Origin: Bog-756 sp963756515
GTDB lineage: Bacteria > Actinomycetota > Acidimicrobiia > Acidimicrobiales > RAAP-2
Assembly (NCBI GenBank): GCA_963756515.1
Contig: CAVWNV010000011.1
Coordinates: 1-64,000, forward strand
Length of the DNA: 64,000 nt
Direction of reading: 5' to 3'
Part shown: piece after piece, positions 47,205 to 56,656 of the stretch
Position numbering within the stretch: the first letter of the stretch is position 1
Layout of the letters: each line of letters opens with the position of its first letter
Notes under the pieces: model-generated
The model's database searches: none
What the model was told of the DNA's origin: nothing
The model's input: the letters and a program-made list of their open reading frames with translations, nothing else
Position numbers and translations under genes: made by a program

Positions 47205-47735
47205 TCAGGCGTTCTTCGCGGCCGTCCTTTCGAGCTTGAACTTGTGGTGTTGGGCGAGAATGTCCTCGTGCGTCGCACCGTGGTTCGGCACTTCCGGGTG
47301 ATGGTGCTTGCAGAGAATATAGGGCGTCCCCTCGAGGGCATGGTGGCCGATCCTCCAGCATCCCTTGGTGTGGCAGTTCACCTTACGCATGCCGGTATAG
47401 ACACCCACGCACACGGCACTGATCAGCGTTGCCTCTCCCAGGTCGGAGCCGAAACCGGACCAGAAGTTGTAGTACACATCTGGTCCGCCATGAATGGTCC
47501 CCGTGTGCAGCGCGAACCAATGGCGGAGCGCGCCGATGAAGGCGATGAGGAGCGCTACCAGTACGACCATAAGGAGAATGCCTCCAACCCAGGCCGCTCT
47601 ATTCCCCGAGTTGTCAGGAGGGAACGAAGGCGTCGGGGTTGCCGTTGAGTTGCCGGTGGCGGTCGCCGCGTCGCCTGCCTGCGTCGGCACGGCAGGGGAC
47701 TCGCTCGGCCAGGCGGATTCCGATGTCTCAGTCAT
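47205..47735 (-). CDS. small membrane protein with Cys/His-rich tail
   Basis: About 176 residues. A Ser/Thr/Pro-rich N-terminus, two hydrophobic segments (GGILLMVVLVALLIAFIGAL and LGEATLISAVCVGVYTGM), then a tail with CHTKGCWRIGHHALEGTPYI, LCKHHHPEVPNHG and HEDILAQHHKFKLE. The three Cys and many His could bind a metal. I do not know the function. The ATG at 47735 is chosen because upstream sequence is not hydrophobic or conserved-looking. Confidence 0.6.
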   Translation of the reverse strand: MTETSESAWPSESPAVPTQAGDAATATGNSTATPTPSFPPDNSGNRAAWVGGILLMVVLVALLIAFIGALRHWFALHTGTIHGGPDVYYNFWSGFGSDLGEATLISAVCVGVYTGMRKVNCHTKGCWRIGHHALEGTPYILCKHHHPEVPNHGATHEDILAQHHKFKLERTAAKNA

Positions 47736-48101
47736 GGTCTTTGATCCCCGCTCCCCGAAATCAACCGACGGCGCTCTCGGCTCTCCTATTCTGCCGTCGC
47801 GAGTGCCAACTGACGAGGACCCTTCCCTGAACACTTGGTGAGCGGCGCTATCCCGGAGCCGAATTCCGGGAGATCAGGTACTCGGTGGCTTGAGACCCCC
47901 CTGGCCGTGAGCGGAACCCTGGCGATGGAGGCTCAGGGACCTTGGATGGTCGGGATCCGCCGCCGTCGAAAGCTCGGCAAGGTGGCGAAATGCCTTTTCG
48001 TCCGCCTCCGACATGAACGCTCGCCGTGGAATCATGAAGCATCCTTGGACCTTCCCAACGGTGAACGCCGCGTTTCATTTTTACGAGCAGCGGCGGAACC
48101 G
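47736..48101. other. intergenic region, no convincing gene
   Basis: Overlapping frames on both strands are rich in Arg, Pro and Ser and show no motif. Probably non-coding. Confidence 0.35.
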
Positions 48102-48473
48102 TCACGGTCGATGGGGCGGGGGCAGACCCGAAGGGCTCGGGCCCCACCGGGAGAACCATCGGGGGTCAACATGTTTGGCGACATGCAATAGCTTGGACAC
48201 CGCCGCCTGCCACTCGTTCACTTCCTTAGCCGACGGGAGACCGAACGTGTGGGGTATTTCATGGGCACGGTTGAACATCGATCTCGAGTAGCCGAATCCC
48301 TTTAGGGCAATGGCCTCCATTCGGACCGCTTCCGCCGGATCGTATGCCGAGTAGACCTTGGCCAAATGCTCAGGCACCCGCGACAGAGAAGCAATGAATA
48401 TGGCGTGCTCGACTGTCCGGTGCAAATCCCGTTTGATGGTCCTGCCGCATCCGCACGGACATTCAACTCTCAT
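48102..48473 (-). CDS. small protein with CxCxC metal-binding motif, unknown
   Basis: About 123 residues. It starts MRVECPCGCGRTIKRDLHRT, in which three closely spaced Cys may bind zinc, and continues with predicted helices (VEHAIFIASLSRVPEHLAKV, EAVRMEAIALKGFGYSRSM) and a second helical part (SAKEVNEWQAAVSKLLHVAK). I do not recognise the family. It is divergent from the PQQ-propeller lipoprotein, with a 132-base gap. Confidence 0.5.
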   Translation of the reverse strand: MRVECPCGCGRTIKRDLHRTVEHAIFIASLSRVPEHLAKVYSAYDPAEAVRMEAIALKGFGYSRSMFNRAHEIPHTFGLPSAKEVNEWQAAVSKLLHVAKHVDPRWFSRWGPSPSGLPPPHRP

Positions 48474-48591
48474 CAGGACTGAACGCCCAAGATTCGACAG
48501 CTCCTTGACTTGCACCTGGCTTCAGCAGGTGGCGGGAGTACCCCGCGAACAGTACAACGCAAGGGCACTCACCTCCCTCCGTCACGCGACG

Positions 48592-48597
48592 TATTAT
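48592..48597 (+). promoter_or_regulatory. -10 hexamer TATTAT
   Basis: TATTAT ends eight bases before the ATG at 48606, so the transcript should be nearly leaderless. It stands out in a GC-rich setting. Confidence 0.5.
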
Positions 48598-48605
48598 TGC
48601 CAGCC

Positions 48606-50072
48606 ATGCGAAATCGCCATTCTGCTTGGTCATGCGCTCTTTTGGGGATTGTGGTGAGCGTGGTGTTGGCATCGTGCAGTTCCACTACCACCGGCGCCAT
48701 TCCGCTGGCGACATATCATGCCAACAACTCGCGCACCGGCTACTCGACAACCACGTCGATCACTCCGGCGAACGCACATTCGCTTTCTCAAAAGTGGCAC
48801 GTCGCCGTGTCCGCACCTATCTCCGATCAGCCGATCGTCGACAATGGCGTGATCTACTGGGGTGACTGGACCGGCCAGATGCATGCGACCAGTCTTTCCG
48901 GTAGTTCGCTCTGGTCGACGGGGCTTGGAACAGCAGCCAAACCGGCAGGTTGCCCCTTTCACCTCGCCACGCAGGGAATCGTGAGTTCGGCGACCGTCGG
49001 AAGCATTGACGGACAGAATCTTGTCTGGGTTGGTGGAGGGGCGGGCCAGCTCGTCGCCCTCAACGCTTCGACGGGGAGCATCGTGTGGTCAACGCGTCTC
49101 GGTGTACCACCCGAACATGCCACATGGTCCTCCCCAGCGCTTTACAAAGGCAGCGTTTACGAGGGAGTGGCGTCGTTCAATGACTGCCCGGTGGTAAATG
49201 GATCGTTTGATCGGGTCAATGCCACCACGGGGGCCATCCAAGCTGTCAATCATCTGTCGGTGCCTGCAGGCTGCGTCGGGCCTGGAATCTGGAGCTCACC
49301 GGCCATCGACCCCGGTTCCAATTCCGTCTACGTAACCACCAGCAACGCAAACCTACTCTCCAATCTGAGCGACACGTGCACTAAAGCACCTGATCAGGAG
49401 GCCATACTCCAACTCGACGCCACCACACTGGCAGTGAAATCGCGGTGGCAACTGCCTGTGTCTCAACAGGTAGGCGATTCCGACTTTGGCGGTACTCCCA
49501 TGCTCTTCACTGCCAACATCGGAGGTGTGAGTCGCCAGCTCGTCGGCGCGGTGAACAAGAATGGCGTCTATTACGCGTTTGACCGCAACGACCTGGCAGC
49601 TGGACCGGTGTGGACATACGCGGCGGAGAGCACCGCCTTAGCGAAGAGTGCCGGCACCTTCTCAGCTTGTGAGGACTTGAACACCATTTCGTCGTCAGCC
49701 TGGGCGGGTTCGGGCACGCCGGTCATCGTCGCCGGCCTCGCAGCGAGCCGATCCTCGTGCATTGGCACTTTGGCCGCGCTCGATCCGGACACTGGCCAGC
49801 CGGAGTGGCAGGATTCTCTTCAAGCCCCAGTTCTTGGCGCTGTCACGGAGGTTCCCGGCCTGGTAGCCGTGGGCGCCGGTTCCAATGTCGATGTGTTGTC
49901 CAGCTCCACCGGAGCCCAGCTCTTCTCCTACGCTGAGCCCAAGCCCAAGAAGCCCGGAACCGCAGCCGGTTACGGTGCGCCGGTGGGTTGGTTCTGGGGA
50001 CCACCAACGATCGTTGGCAACTCCCTCTATGCGGCGAATCAGGACGGAAATCTTCGCGCCTTCTCCCGCTAG
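48606..50072 (+). CDS. PQQ-like beta-propeller lipoprotein
   Basis: About 488 residues. The signal (LLGIVVSVVLASCSS) has a lipobox, so it is anchored outside the membrane. The mature chain has PQQ/BamB-like propeller blades: DQPIVDNGVIYWGDWTGQMH, GQLVALNASTGSIVWSTRLG, AAIDPGSNSVYVTTS-type and LAALDPDTGQPEWQDSL. It lacks the residues that would define a quinoprotein dehydrogenase, so a binding or scaffold role is more likely. Several Cys may form disulfides. Confidence 0.78.
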   Translation: MRNRHSAWSCALLGIVVSVVLASCSSTTTGAIPLATYHANNSRTGYSTTTSITPANAHSLSQKWHVAVSAPISDQPIVDNGVIYWGDWTGQMHATSLSGSSLWSTGLGTAAKPAGCPFHLATQGIVSSATVGSIDGQNLVWVGGGAGQLVALNASTGSIVWSTRLGVPPEHATWSSPALYKGSVYEGVASFNDCPVVNGSFDRVNATTGAIQAVNHLSVPAGCVGPGIWSSPAIDPGSNSVYVTTSNANLLSNLSDTCTKAPDQEAILQLDATTLAVKSRWQLPVSQQVGDSDFGGTPMLFTANIGGVSRQLVGAVNKNGVYYAFDRNDLAAGPVWTYAAESTALAKSAGTFSACEDLNTISSSAWAGSGTPVIVAGLAASRSSCIGTLAALDPDTGQPEWQDSLQAPVLGAVTEVPGLVAVGAGSNVDVLSSSTGAQLFSYAEPKPKKPGTAAGYGAPVGWFWGPPTIVGNSLYAANQDGNLRAFSR

Positions 50073-50376
50073 TGCCCCCGAACGCACCGGTTGTGGGTGG
50101 CCCGGGACCTTCCTCAGAACACTCCACTCCCCCGCCGATCTTCGCAGCCAATCGCGGCCAGTTCCCAGTGCTCGGGCCTCCGCCCCGCCACGGCTGGAGC
50201 AATTGACGACGAGGGGACCGGGGGAAGGCTCGGTCGGATCTGTGGCACCGGTGCCACCCGGCACAGGTGCGCCCGTGCCGCCTCCGAGCAGCAGACGACA
50301 CCAAGCCGTCTCGGTGCCAAGAGCCCCATCGCTAGGGTATTGACCCATCAGATTCTTGGGGATTCCGTTCGAAGCG
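50073..50376. other. convergent intergenic region with 16-bp palindrome
   Basis: It lies between two converging genes. It has a perfect palindrome GTGGCACCGGTGCCAC at 50242-50257, which may form part of a terminator. No gene is supported. Confidence 0.4.
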
Positions 50377-51858
50377 CTAACTGACCTCGTAGATGTGAAG
50401 CCCATACGGACCGAAGTTGTCCGTGATGGTTCCGCCGACAACAGGAACCGTGCGATTCTCGCTGTATACACTCGCCTCTGAGGCCGAACCCGTTCCCGTC
50501 AGCGACATCACCACATCGTTCTGCTGACGATCGGTGGTGTTCAGGACGATGTAGTAGTTGTTTCCGCCGTAGCTTCTGGTCGAAACAACGAGGTTCGATC
50601 CCGAGGCGCTGACGCCTTGCGGATTGATCGGGCTTTGCAGGATGTTGGTGAGTTCGGTGATGAGCGAGTCGTCGCTCGTGATCTCCGCGACGTTGGCCGG
50701 AGGGGTCACGTCGTAGACGAACTGTGGGAGCACCTGGCAGGGGAAGTACCAGATTCCCCTGGCTCCTTGGATGATGGCGGTCCAAATCTCGGCACGCAGT
50801 TGGTCGGGGCGGGGATAGTCGTTTCCGGCAAAGATCGGACCCGTCTCGATGAACGCGAACACCGGTCTCGTGCCCGCATAGTGCTGCTCAGCGGCGATCT
50901 CGTAGGTCAATAGAGGAATCTTGTTCCCAGTGTTGAACGGATAGTCGTCGGCACTGATCCAATCGGCGTCGTTCGCTTGATTGCGGTATTCCGATCGTGA
51001 CAGATCGTTGAATGCCCCGTAAAAGTTCTCGAAGATCGGCAGCGTCGGGTCCACCGTCTTCCACGAATCAAAGTTACTTTGAAGAGTGGGCCCTGGAACG
51101 TTGTTTACGTCTGGCTCATCGGGCTGCGCCCAGCCGATCAGGGCCGGATCGCTGGCATCGGCGATGATGTTGCTCGAAGGAGACCGGATCTCCTTCAAAC
51201 CGTCCACGCGTGCTGAAAAGTCCCAATTGGCCTCGTTGGCACCTGCCGGTATGTTGACGAGGGTATTGATTCCCCGATTCTTCCAACATTGGAAGTCGCA
51301 GGTCGTGACGGAGTCGTCGTTGATCTGTGTTTCCACTCCGATCGGGAAAAAGGTTCCTAGGTCGATATTGTTGTCAGGTCGCGCATTTTCGGTCCATTGC
51401 TGAGCTTGCGATCCGTCGCAGGTGTTCAGACCAAGCGGATTGCCGTCCTCTGCTCGGTTGGTCCAGTCCTCCACGCACAGACCCGAGGCGACATTCACGA
51501 TTGATTCGTTTCCGTAGGTCCACTCCTCGGAGGGCTGTCCCTCGCAAACGGAGATCACGACCGCGGTACCCGGGGTTACATCACCGTGAGCGGCTCGCAG
51601 GCAGAAGCCGTTGCTGTTCACGATTGTTCCGGGCTGGCTACCGGTGGCGTCTACCGTCCAAGCCTGGGCACCAGTGTTATTGCACGTGTAAAGCCCAACC
51701 GAGTTGTTGTTCGTCGTTGCGCTGCGCAGGTTGTCGATACACGTGCCCGCGACACCCGTAAACGTGCTGAACGTACTGCTAGCGCTCGCCTGGCCCGATG
51801 GGACACCGACCAGTAGGGCAGATAGGAGCACTGCGATCAACAAGACCCGTCTTAACAT
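50377..51858 (-). CDS. secreted ricin-B lectin plus glycosidase-like barrel
   Basis: About 493 residues. The signal peptide is VLLIAVLLSALLVGVPSGQA. Residues about 30-165 form a ricin-B beta-trefoil with three QxW-like sites (GAQAWTVD, SEEWTYG, AQQWTEN) and paired Cys. The rest looks like a TIM-barrel carbohydrate enzyme (WAQPDEPDVNNV, PVFAFIETGPIFAGND, ARGIWYFPCQVLPQF) followed by a small beta domain. The family is not assigned and catalytic residues are not certain. The ATG at 51858 has a strong GGGAGGAC site. Confidence 0.72.
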   Translation of the reverse strand: MLRRVLLIAVLLSALLVGVPSGQASASSTFSTFTGVAGTCIDNLRSATTNNNSVGLYTCNNTGAQAWTVDATGSQPGTIVNSNGFCLRAAHGDVTPGTAVVISVCEGQPSEEWTYGNESIVNVASGLCVEDWTNRAEDGNPLGLNTCDGSQAQQWTENARPDNNIDLGTFFPIGVETQINDDSVTTCDFQCWKNRGINTLVNIPAGANEANWDFSARVDGLKEIRSPSSNIIADASDPALIGWAQPDEPDVNNVPGPTLQSNFDSWKTVDPTLPIFENFYGAFNDLSRSEYRNQANDADWISADDYPFNTGNKIPLLTYEIAAEQHYAGTRPVFAFIETGPIFAGNDYPRPDQLRAEIWTAIIQGARGIWYFPCQVLPQFVYDVTPPANVAEITSDDSLITELTNILQSPINPQGVSASGSNLVVSTRSYGGNNYYIVLNTTDRQQNDVVMSLTGTGSASEASVYSENRTVPVVGGTITDNFGPYGLHIYEVS

Positions 51859-52081
51859 CCTGTCCTCCCTTGACCCCCCCGGCGGGACCATAGTCGTTCG
51901 GTTCTCACGGAACTCGAGGAGCTACTTTGTGTGCACGAATTCTCCAGCCAACGTGGATAGAACGTCGTCGCCCATGACAAAGTCGGCCTCACGAACGCCA
52001 ACGGGCAACTGCCTGCCCGGCACAGCACGGGATCCACCTTGCACGGCAGGAGGCTGCCCGGGGTGTATCAAAGATCGCCGG

Positions 52082-52360
52082 TTACGCCATAACCGCCTTC
52101 ACCCTGGGCCTGATCGACACCAGATAGACGATCGCCAGCACTAGGCCGACGATCCCAGTGAATAGCCAAGTCAGCGCTATGAGGGCTATCCACATGCCTC
52201 TAGATGAGCTGGCCGCCAAAAATGCCCCGGTCGGTCGAGAGACGGCGTCACCGATGGCCCAGATAGAGAGGACCAGGGACACCAAGAACCCCACCATCAG
52301 GACCAGACCGCCTGCAGACACGAACAGGACGCCCACTACACCGAGGACTTGATAGGTCAA
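52082..52360 (-). CDS. small DUF2516-like membrane protein
   Basis: About 92 residues with three hydrophobic segments (VLGVVGVLFVSAGGLVLMVG, LVSLVLSIWAIGDAVS and WIALIALTWLFTGIVGLVLA), then a basic end. The frame is open to a GTG at 52402, but the TTG at 52360 has GGAGG eight bases upstream and TACCGT, a possible -10, lies before that. It resembles DUF2516/PLD-nuclease-N-type small membrane proteins. Function unknown. Confidence 0.55.
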   Translation of the reverse strand: MTYQVLGVVGVLFVSAGGLVLMVGFLVSLVLSIWAIGDAVSRPTGAFLAASSSRGMWIALIALTWLFTGIVGLVLAIVYLVSIRPRVKAVMA

Positions 52361-52956
52361 CGCTGTACCTCCGTTGGAACTGGCAAGACGGTACACCGCC
52401 ACTTACCGACCTGCCCCCCTCCCGCGTATCAGTCCCGCTTGGCCGCGTGACGAGGCCAGGTATTCGGAGTATCCATCCGGACAGGGCTGAGGAACAGGAC
52501 CGGCCACTCGCTGGCTATCCCGGCATCATGAACACTTGGGCAACCTAAAACGCCATCGGGCTGAGGTCGATCTGATGACGAGTTGGCCGACTGAACGGCC
52601 CGGCCCCAACCTTCATATGGCTGAGGTTGAAGGTTCAAGATTGAACTGGACGAAACGTTTGGTCCGGGCCCGGATTGAAGCACAGCAGCATGCTCGGGAA
52701 CCTTCTGTGGGTCCTCTGAACGGCACGCAGCCGCAACGAACATTTTGGCGACACAGTCGTCCTCAACTTCTCAACTTCTCAACTGATTCTACAAGCCCAA
52801 AAGAGCCCTCTGGGTCGTTACGGGCGGAGGCAGTAGAGGCACCCTGTCCCGGTGGCCAGATCGCCAGAAGACAATGTCGGGCGATCCAGACCAATCGGGG
52901 ATCGGCGGTCGTTGGCGAATGAAGCACTCGTATTTCGATGGAGCATTGAAACGGGA
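52361..52956. other. intergenic region containing repeat element copy A
   Basis: Open frames exist, but no family is seen. It contains a 105-base element (52619-52723) similar to 58692-58800, and the palindrome GTTCAA-GA-TTGAAC at 52633-52646. Confidence 0.5.
52619..52723 (+). repeat. diverged dispersed repeat, copy A
   Basis: By hand alignment, 34 of the first 47 bases match 58692 onward, and the ends (CTCGGGAACC...GTGGGT...AACGG) match as well. Both copies have the same orientation and lie in gaps. A shorter resemblance starts at 54517 (GGCTGAGGT...). Confidence 0.55.
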
Positions 52957-54192
52957 TCAGATCCTCTCAATCCCCTCAAGACGATCGATGGTCGCAGGGT
53001 CGCTGTCCTCCCAGGGACGGGTCAACAACGCCAGCGCCGGCATGAGGATGACCGACAAAAGACCGGCCGCGACCAACGCGGCGGCGGTGGGAGCGCTCAG
53101 AAAGTGGAGATTGGTGCCGAACGTGGCCACGATGATCGGAAATGTCAGTGATGTGGCCTGGAATGCCCCCATGGCCCACGAACCTCGGGCCGAGAGTTCG
53201 CCTCTGAGGAGCAGCATCGAAGTCAAACCTCGCACGACGATCATCCCGCCGAGGATGAGTGGCACCAATAGTGCCGTTTTTTCACTGGTCACGACTGCCC
53301 GGATGTCCAACTGGGCTCCGGTGACGATGAAGAACACCGGGACCAAGAACCCGAATCCGATCGCACTGAGCTTGGCCAGATAGCGCTCCTGTACGGCGGA
53401 CGGCGTGCCCTGATTTGCCACTCTCAAGACGATTCCGGCGACGAAGGTTCCGAGGACGGAGGTCAGTCCGAATCCGCTGACCAGAGCCGTAAAGAGAAAC
53501 AAGAGCACCAAGGCGGCCCGAACCCGGAGTTGGGAGGTCGTCTCGTCGAGTCGGTTCAACGAGCCTCTGAACCAGCGGGATCCCCACCACCACTTGATGA
53601 TCACGATGGCGACGAAGCCGCTAACGGCCAGGCCGACGACATAGACCACCTGGACCGGTGTGGACTTGGGGTCGGCGGAGAACAGCACCGTGAACAGCAG
53701 AAGGGATGCGAACTCGCCGATTGTGGCCGTGACGAGAACGGTCTGGCCGAATCCGGTGCCTGACTCTCCCGAGTCCCGGAGGATAGGAAGTACGACGCCG
53801 AGGGAGGTCGAGGTGAGGGCGATGGCAAGAATGCGCAGGTCGCCGTTGGCTCCCGCCACCTTCAACCCGATGGCCACCGGGAACGAAAGGCCGACGGCGA
53901 GAACGTAGGCCAGCATTCCGAGCCGGGCCTGGCGATTCCACAGGGAGCTGGGCGTGAGCTCCATGCCGGCCAGAAACAGCAAGAAGCCCAGACCCATCAG
54001 GGACAGGATCTCCACCGGAAGATCGACATGGAGCCAGCCCGTGACCTGGGGGCCGAGGAAGATTCCCGCGACCACTTCGAGCACGACGGGGGGGAGGAGA
54101 CCGCCCGGGACCAACTCGGCCAGCATCGGGGCCAGGAGCGCGGCGATGGCGATGACCAAGAGCCCGACATAGCTGAGGCTGGCCGAACTCAC
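52957..54192 (-). CDS. CPA2-type cation/proton antiporter
   Basis: 411 residues, about 12 hydrophobic segments, of the Na+/H+ or K+/H+ exchanger family (KefB/NhaS-like). The family motifs are visible: PPVVLEVVAGIFLGPQVTGW, GLGFLLFLAGMELTPSSLWN, ATIGEFASLLLF (in place of the usual ND/DD helix) and GFLVPVFFIVTGAQLDI. There is no RCK/TrkA-N domain. Its start GTG at 54192 fits the family's N-terminus. It would move monovalent cations against protons to control pH or osmotic state. Confidence 0.88.
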   Translation of the reverse strand: MSSASLSYVGLLVIAIAALLAPMLAELVPGGLLPPVVLEVVAGIFLGPQVTGWLHVDLPVEILSLMGLGFLLFLAGMELTPSSLWNRQARLGMLAYVLAVGLSFPVAIGLKVAGANGDLRILAIALTSTSLGVVLPILRDSGESGTGFGQTVLVTATIGEFASLLLFTVLFSADPKSTPVQVVYVVGLAVSGFVAIVIIKWWWGSRWFRGSLNRLDETTSQLRVRAALVLLFLFTALVSGFGLTSVLGTFVAGIVLRVANQGTPSAVQERYLAKLSAIGFGFLVPVFFIVTGAQLDIRAVVTSEKTALLVPLILGGMIVVRGLTSMLLLRGELSARGSWAMGAFQATSLTFPIIVATFGTNLHFLSAPTAAALVAAGLLSVILMPALALLTRPWEDSDPATIDRLEGIERI

Positions 54193-55084
54193 GGTCCCAC
54201 TCCGTCGAGGCTGTTATCCGTTGATTTGCCACCCTCCCGCTTTCGGTGCCGAGGCCAGCACGCGCTCCAAGGTATGAACGTCACCATCAACCTGACTCCA
54301 ATCTCCCCATTACACGGTCGCTCTCACGATGGCTGCAGGAAGGGGCCTCGGATTCACAGGCACGTGACGCATGGCGATCACGATGAAGCGAATCAAAGGC
54401 CAGCGACGATTCAGCATCAATTCATGATGGCTCACCTCGCCTCCCATCCCGAGGATGGATCGATTCATGCGCGGCCCGGCCCGATTCATCGATCGGGATC
54501 GGCTCAGCCTCTATACGGCTGAGGTCAAGAGATTTGACTCCAGCCCGGGTGACATCGAATGTCCGCAACTGCAATCGCCCTTGGCCTCCCCCAGGAGCGT
54601 CGTTTGCGACAGGCTACCGAGGAGACAGCGAGACCTACGGGCGATAGGCTTCATGTGGTCCTCTGCACGACCCCCCCTGTGCACGGCGGGCCCTGGGGTT
54701 GCAGCGGCCTCACGTCAAGCCCCTGGCGGGAGGACGTGAGGCCGCTCCTTCGGTGCGGTGCCTTTGGAGCCACCCGCGGCGAAGTCCAGACGGGCAGCAA
54801 TTCGTTGCATATCCAGTCGGCCGGAGGCAGGCTTTTTGGAGAGCCACTCCGTCTGGACCTCTCAACGCTACGAATTGACCGAAGCGTCTGACAAGAAATC
54901 TCAACCAGGCACCTTGGCGATAGCCCAAGGAATGCATGTGCCGCCGGGTCTGAGGCGGTTATCGACTGCAACCCAACGATAGGGACAGGGACGAGCGCCG
55001 GTGTCCGGCCCGACATTCTCGTCAACTTAGAGCGCGCGCCAATAGGTAGTTGAGTGAGGCGCCTGGTCGTCGATCGGCTTGGAG
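54193..55084. other. long gap with several hairpins, no clear gene
   Basis: Nearly 900 bases. Two consecutive short hairpins lie at 54503-54538 (CTCAGCC/GGCTGAG, then GTCAA/TTGAC), and a perfect 14-bp stem at 54703-54746. Frames on both strands lack recognisable motifs. It could hold a small RNA or remnants of mobile DNA. Confidence 0.4.
54703..54746. repeat. perfect 14-bp inverted repeat
   Basis: AGCGGCCTCACGTC (54703-54716) is complementary to 54733-54746 across 16 bases. No T-run follows on either side, and no gene ends nearby on the plus strand, so a terminator role is not obvious. Confidence 0.7.
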
Positions 55085-55609
55085 CTATTGCGTGGCCAGG
55101 AGGAGTCCGGTGGGCGTGTTCCGGTCGCCGGCAAGCACAGCAAGTGACTCGGCCACCGAGGACAAGAAGAAGGTTGACTCCTTGCGGTCCAGTTCGAGAA
55201 CGGCAGTGGCGGCAAGTTCAGCAGGAATGCGACCCTCGTCTCGCAGGGTGATCACGGCCTGGGCCAGTTCGATCCGTCGGCTGGGTGAGTCGACCTCGGC
55301 CATCACCTTGTCGAACACCGCATCGAGCACGTCAACGTCGTCGTCCTGGATCGAACGAATGGCGCTGTCCATGGTGGGGGTCAGGATCCCGAGGCGCAGC
55401 TGGAGTGAAGTGTCGATCTCCGGCAAGTAGAGCAACTCGTCGAAGAGGAATCGGAGCTCGACCTCATCAACACCTCTCAGGTCAGGGACCACGCTTTCGC
55501 AGAGCTCGGGAGGGAGACAGTGAACATCCTCTTCGTTCCCATAGCAGCACCGTTTCGCCTTGGATCCGCTCCCACATGGACAGGGTTCGTTCCGTCTGAT
55601 CTTGGCCAT
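55085..55609 (-). CDS. SEC-C motif protein
   Basis: 174 residues. The N-terminus, KIRRNEPCPCGSGSKAKRCC, is a SEC-C zinc-binding motif, as at the C-terminus of SecA. The rest is helical and acidic (DEVELRFLFDELLYLPEIDT, DSAIRSIQDDDVDVLDAVFD). Such proteins are common and their role is unknown; the motif suggests ribosome or SecB-like binding. AGGGAGGAGG lies before the ATG at 55609. Confidence 0.75.
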   Translation of the reverse strand: MAKIRRNEPCPCGSGSKAKRCCYGNEEDVHCLPPELCESVVPDLRGVDEVELRFLFDELLYLPEIDTSLQLRLGILTPTMDSAIRSIQDDDVDVLDAVFDKVMAEVDSPSRRIELAQAVITLRDEGRIPAELAATAVLELDRKESTFFLSSVAESLAVLAGDRNTPTGLLLATQ

Positions 55610-55684
55610 GGCCGCCTCCTCCCTTTCCGGCCATTGTCACCGCAGGGTGTGACGCGGAGGTGGACCGCTTCTGACCAGGAAGAA

Positions 55685-56603
55685 GGTCCACCGGTCGTTG
55701 TGTCGGACCGGACATGATCCGGCTGAGTCCCAACACCAACGAACCAGTGGAGGTCCCATGCTCGCACTCAATCCGACCGTCATCGATGCCGTCTGGCAGT
55801 CCTTTGCTCTCTACCTGCCCAAACGCGGTCACACCAATCACCCGCTGGGCTGCCATCGACCCCGGGTCCCGGACCGCGACTGCTCGAGGCCATCTTGTTT
55901 CGGTTGGTCACCGGCTGCTCATGGGATGTCGCCGGAAGGCTGGGAAAAGGAGGCGAGACCACCTTGCGCCGCCGCCGTGACGAGTGGGCGGCTGCCGGTG
56001 CGTTCCAACACCTGGTCGACGAGGCAATCAGGGCCTTCGACAAGGTGATCGGCCTCGACCTCTCCGAGGTGTCGGTCGACGGGTCGCTGCACAAGGCACC
56101 GATGGGGGGCGAAGGAACGGGACCGAACCCGACCGACCGGGGCAAGACCGGCTGGAAGTGGTCGATTGCCACCGATACCAACGGGGTCCCGATCGGCTGG
56201 GTCACCGAAGGGGCCAACCGAAACGACTCCATCCTGCTCGCACCGACTCTGGACGAGGTCAAGAACCGTGGCCTCCTGACCGACATCGAGACGCTGTGGC
56301 TTGACCGTGGCTATGACTCCGAGCTCACCCGCACCCGCCTTGTCGAACGCGGCATCTCCGATGCCATGATCGCCAAAAAACGCAAGCGGGGTTCTTCCAC
56401 CGAATCGAAGCGTCAGCCCATGGGACTGCGGTGGCCGGTCGAGCGCACCAACTCTTGGCTGAGCAACTTCGGGCAGTTGAGGAGGAACACCGACAAGTTC
56501 ACCGCCCACCGCCTGGCTCAGTTCGCCCTGGCAGTTGCCCTGATCATCACTGCCGTGAGTTCTCCCCTCTACGAGTACCCTCGGACCGTGGATGGCGTGG
56601 ACC
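55685..56603 (+). mobile_element. IS5-family insertion sequence (ends uncertain)
   Basis: The transposase defines the element. GGTCCAC at 55685-55691 and its complement GTGGACC at 56597-56603 could be short terminal repeats, giving about 0.92 kb, but the match is only seven bases and no target duplication is seen. The limits are therefore tentative. Confidence 0.4.
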
Positions 56604-56656
56604 GCCAGATAGTTGGACCGATCGAGACGATTTGGAATCCTTTGGAGAGGATCTAG
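55758..56656 (+). pseudogene. IS5-family DDE transposase in two frames
   Basis: The N-terminal part from the ATG at 55758 (LNPTVIDAVWQSFALYLPKR, HPLGCHRPRVPDRDC) and the catalytic part (ILFRLVTGCSWDVAGRLGKG onward) are in different frames; one base is missing near 55879-55886. The DDE residues are in SEVSVDGSLHKAPMGG, LWLDRGYDSELTRT and LRWPVERTNSWLSNF. Some IS5 relatives make the protein by frameshifting, but no slippery A-run is seen. The last 30 or so residues differ from the family and probably read into flanking DNA. Confidence 0.7.

Noticed and set aside
52536..52922. 128-residue plus-strand ORF
   Set aside because: Spans the non-coding repeat copy A and has no motif or good start context.
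55698..56048. Independent small gene before the transposase
   Set aside because: Its conserved part (HPLGCHRPRVPDRDC) is the N-terminus of the same IS5 transposase in another frame.
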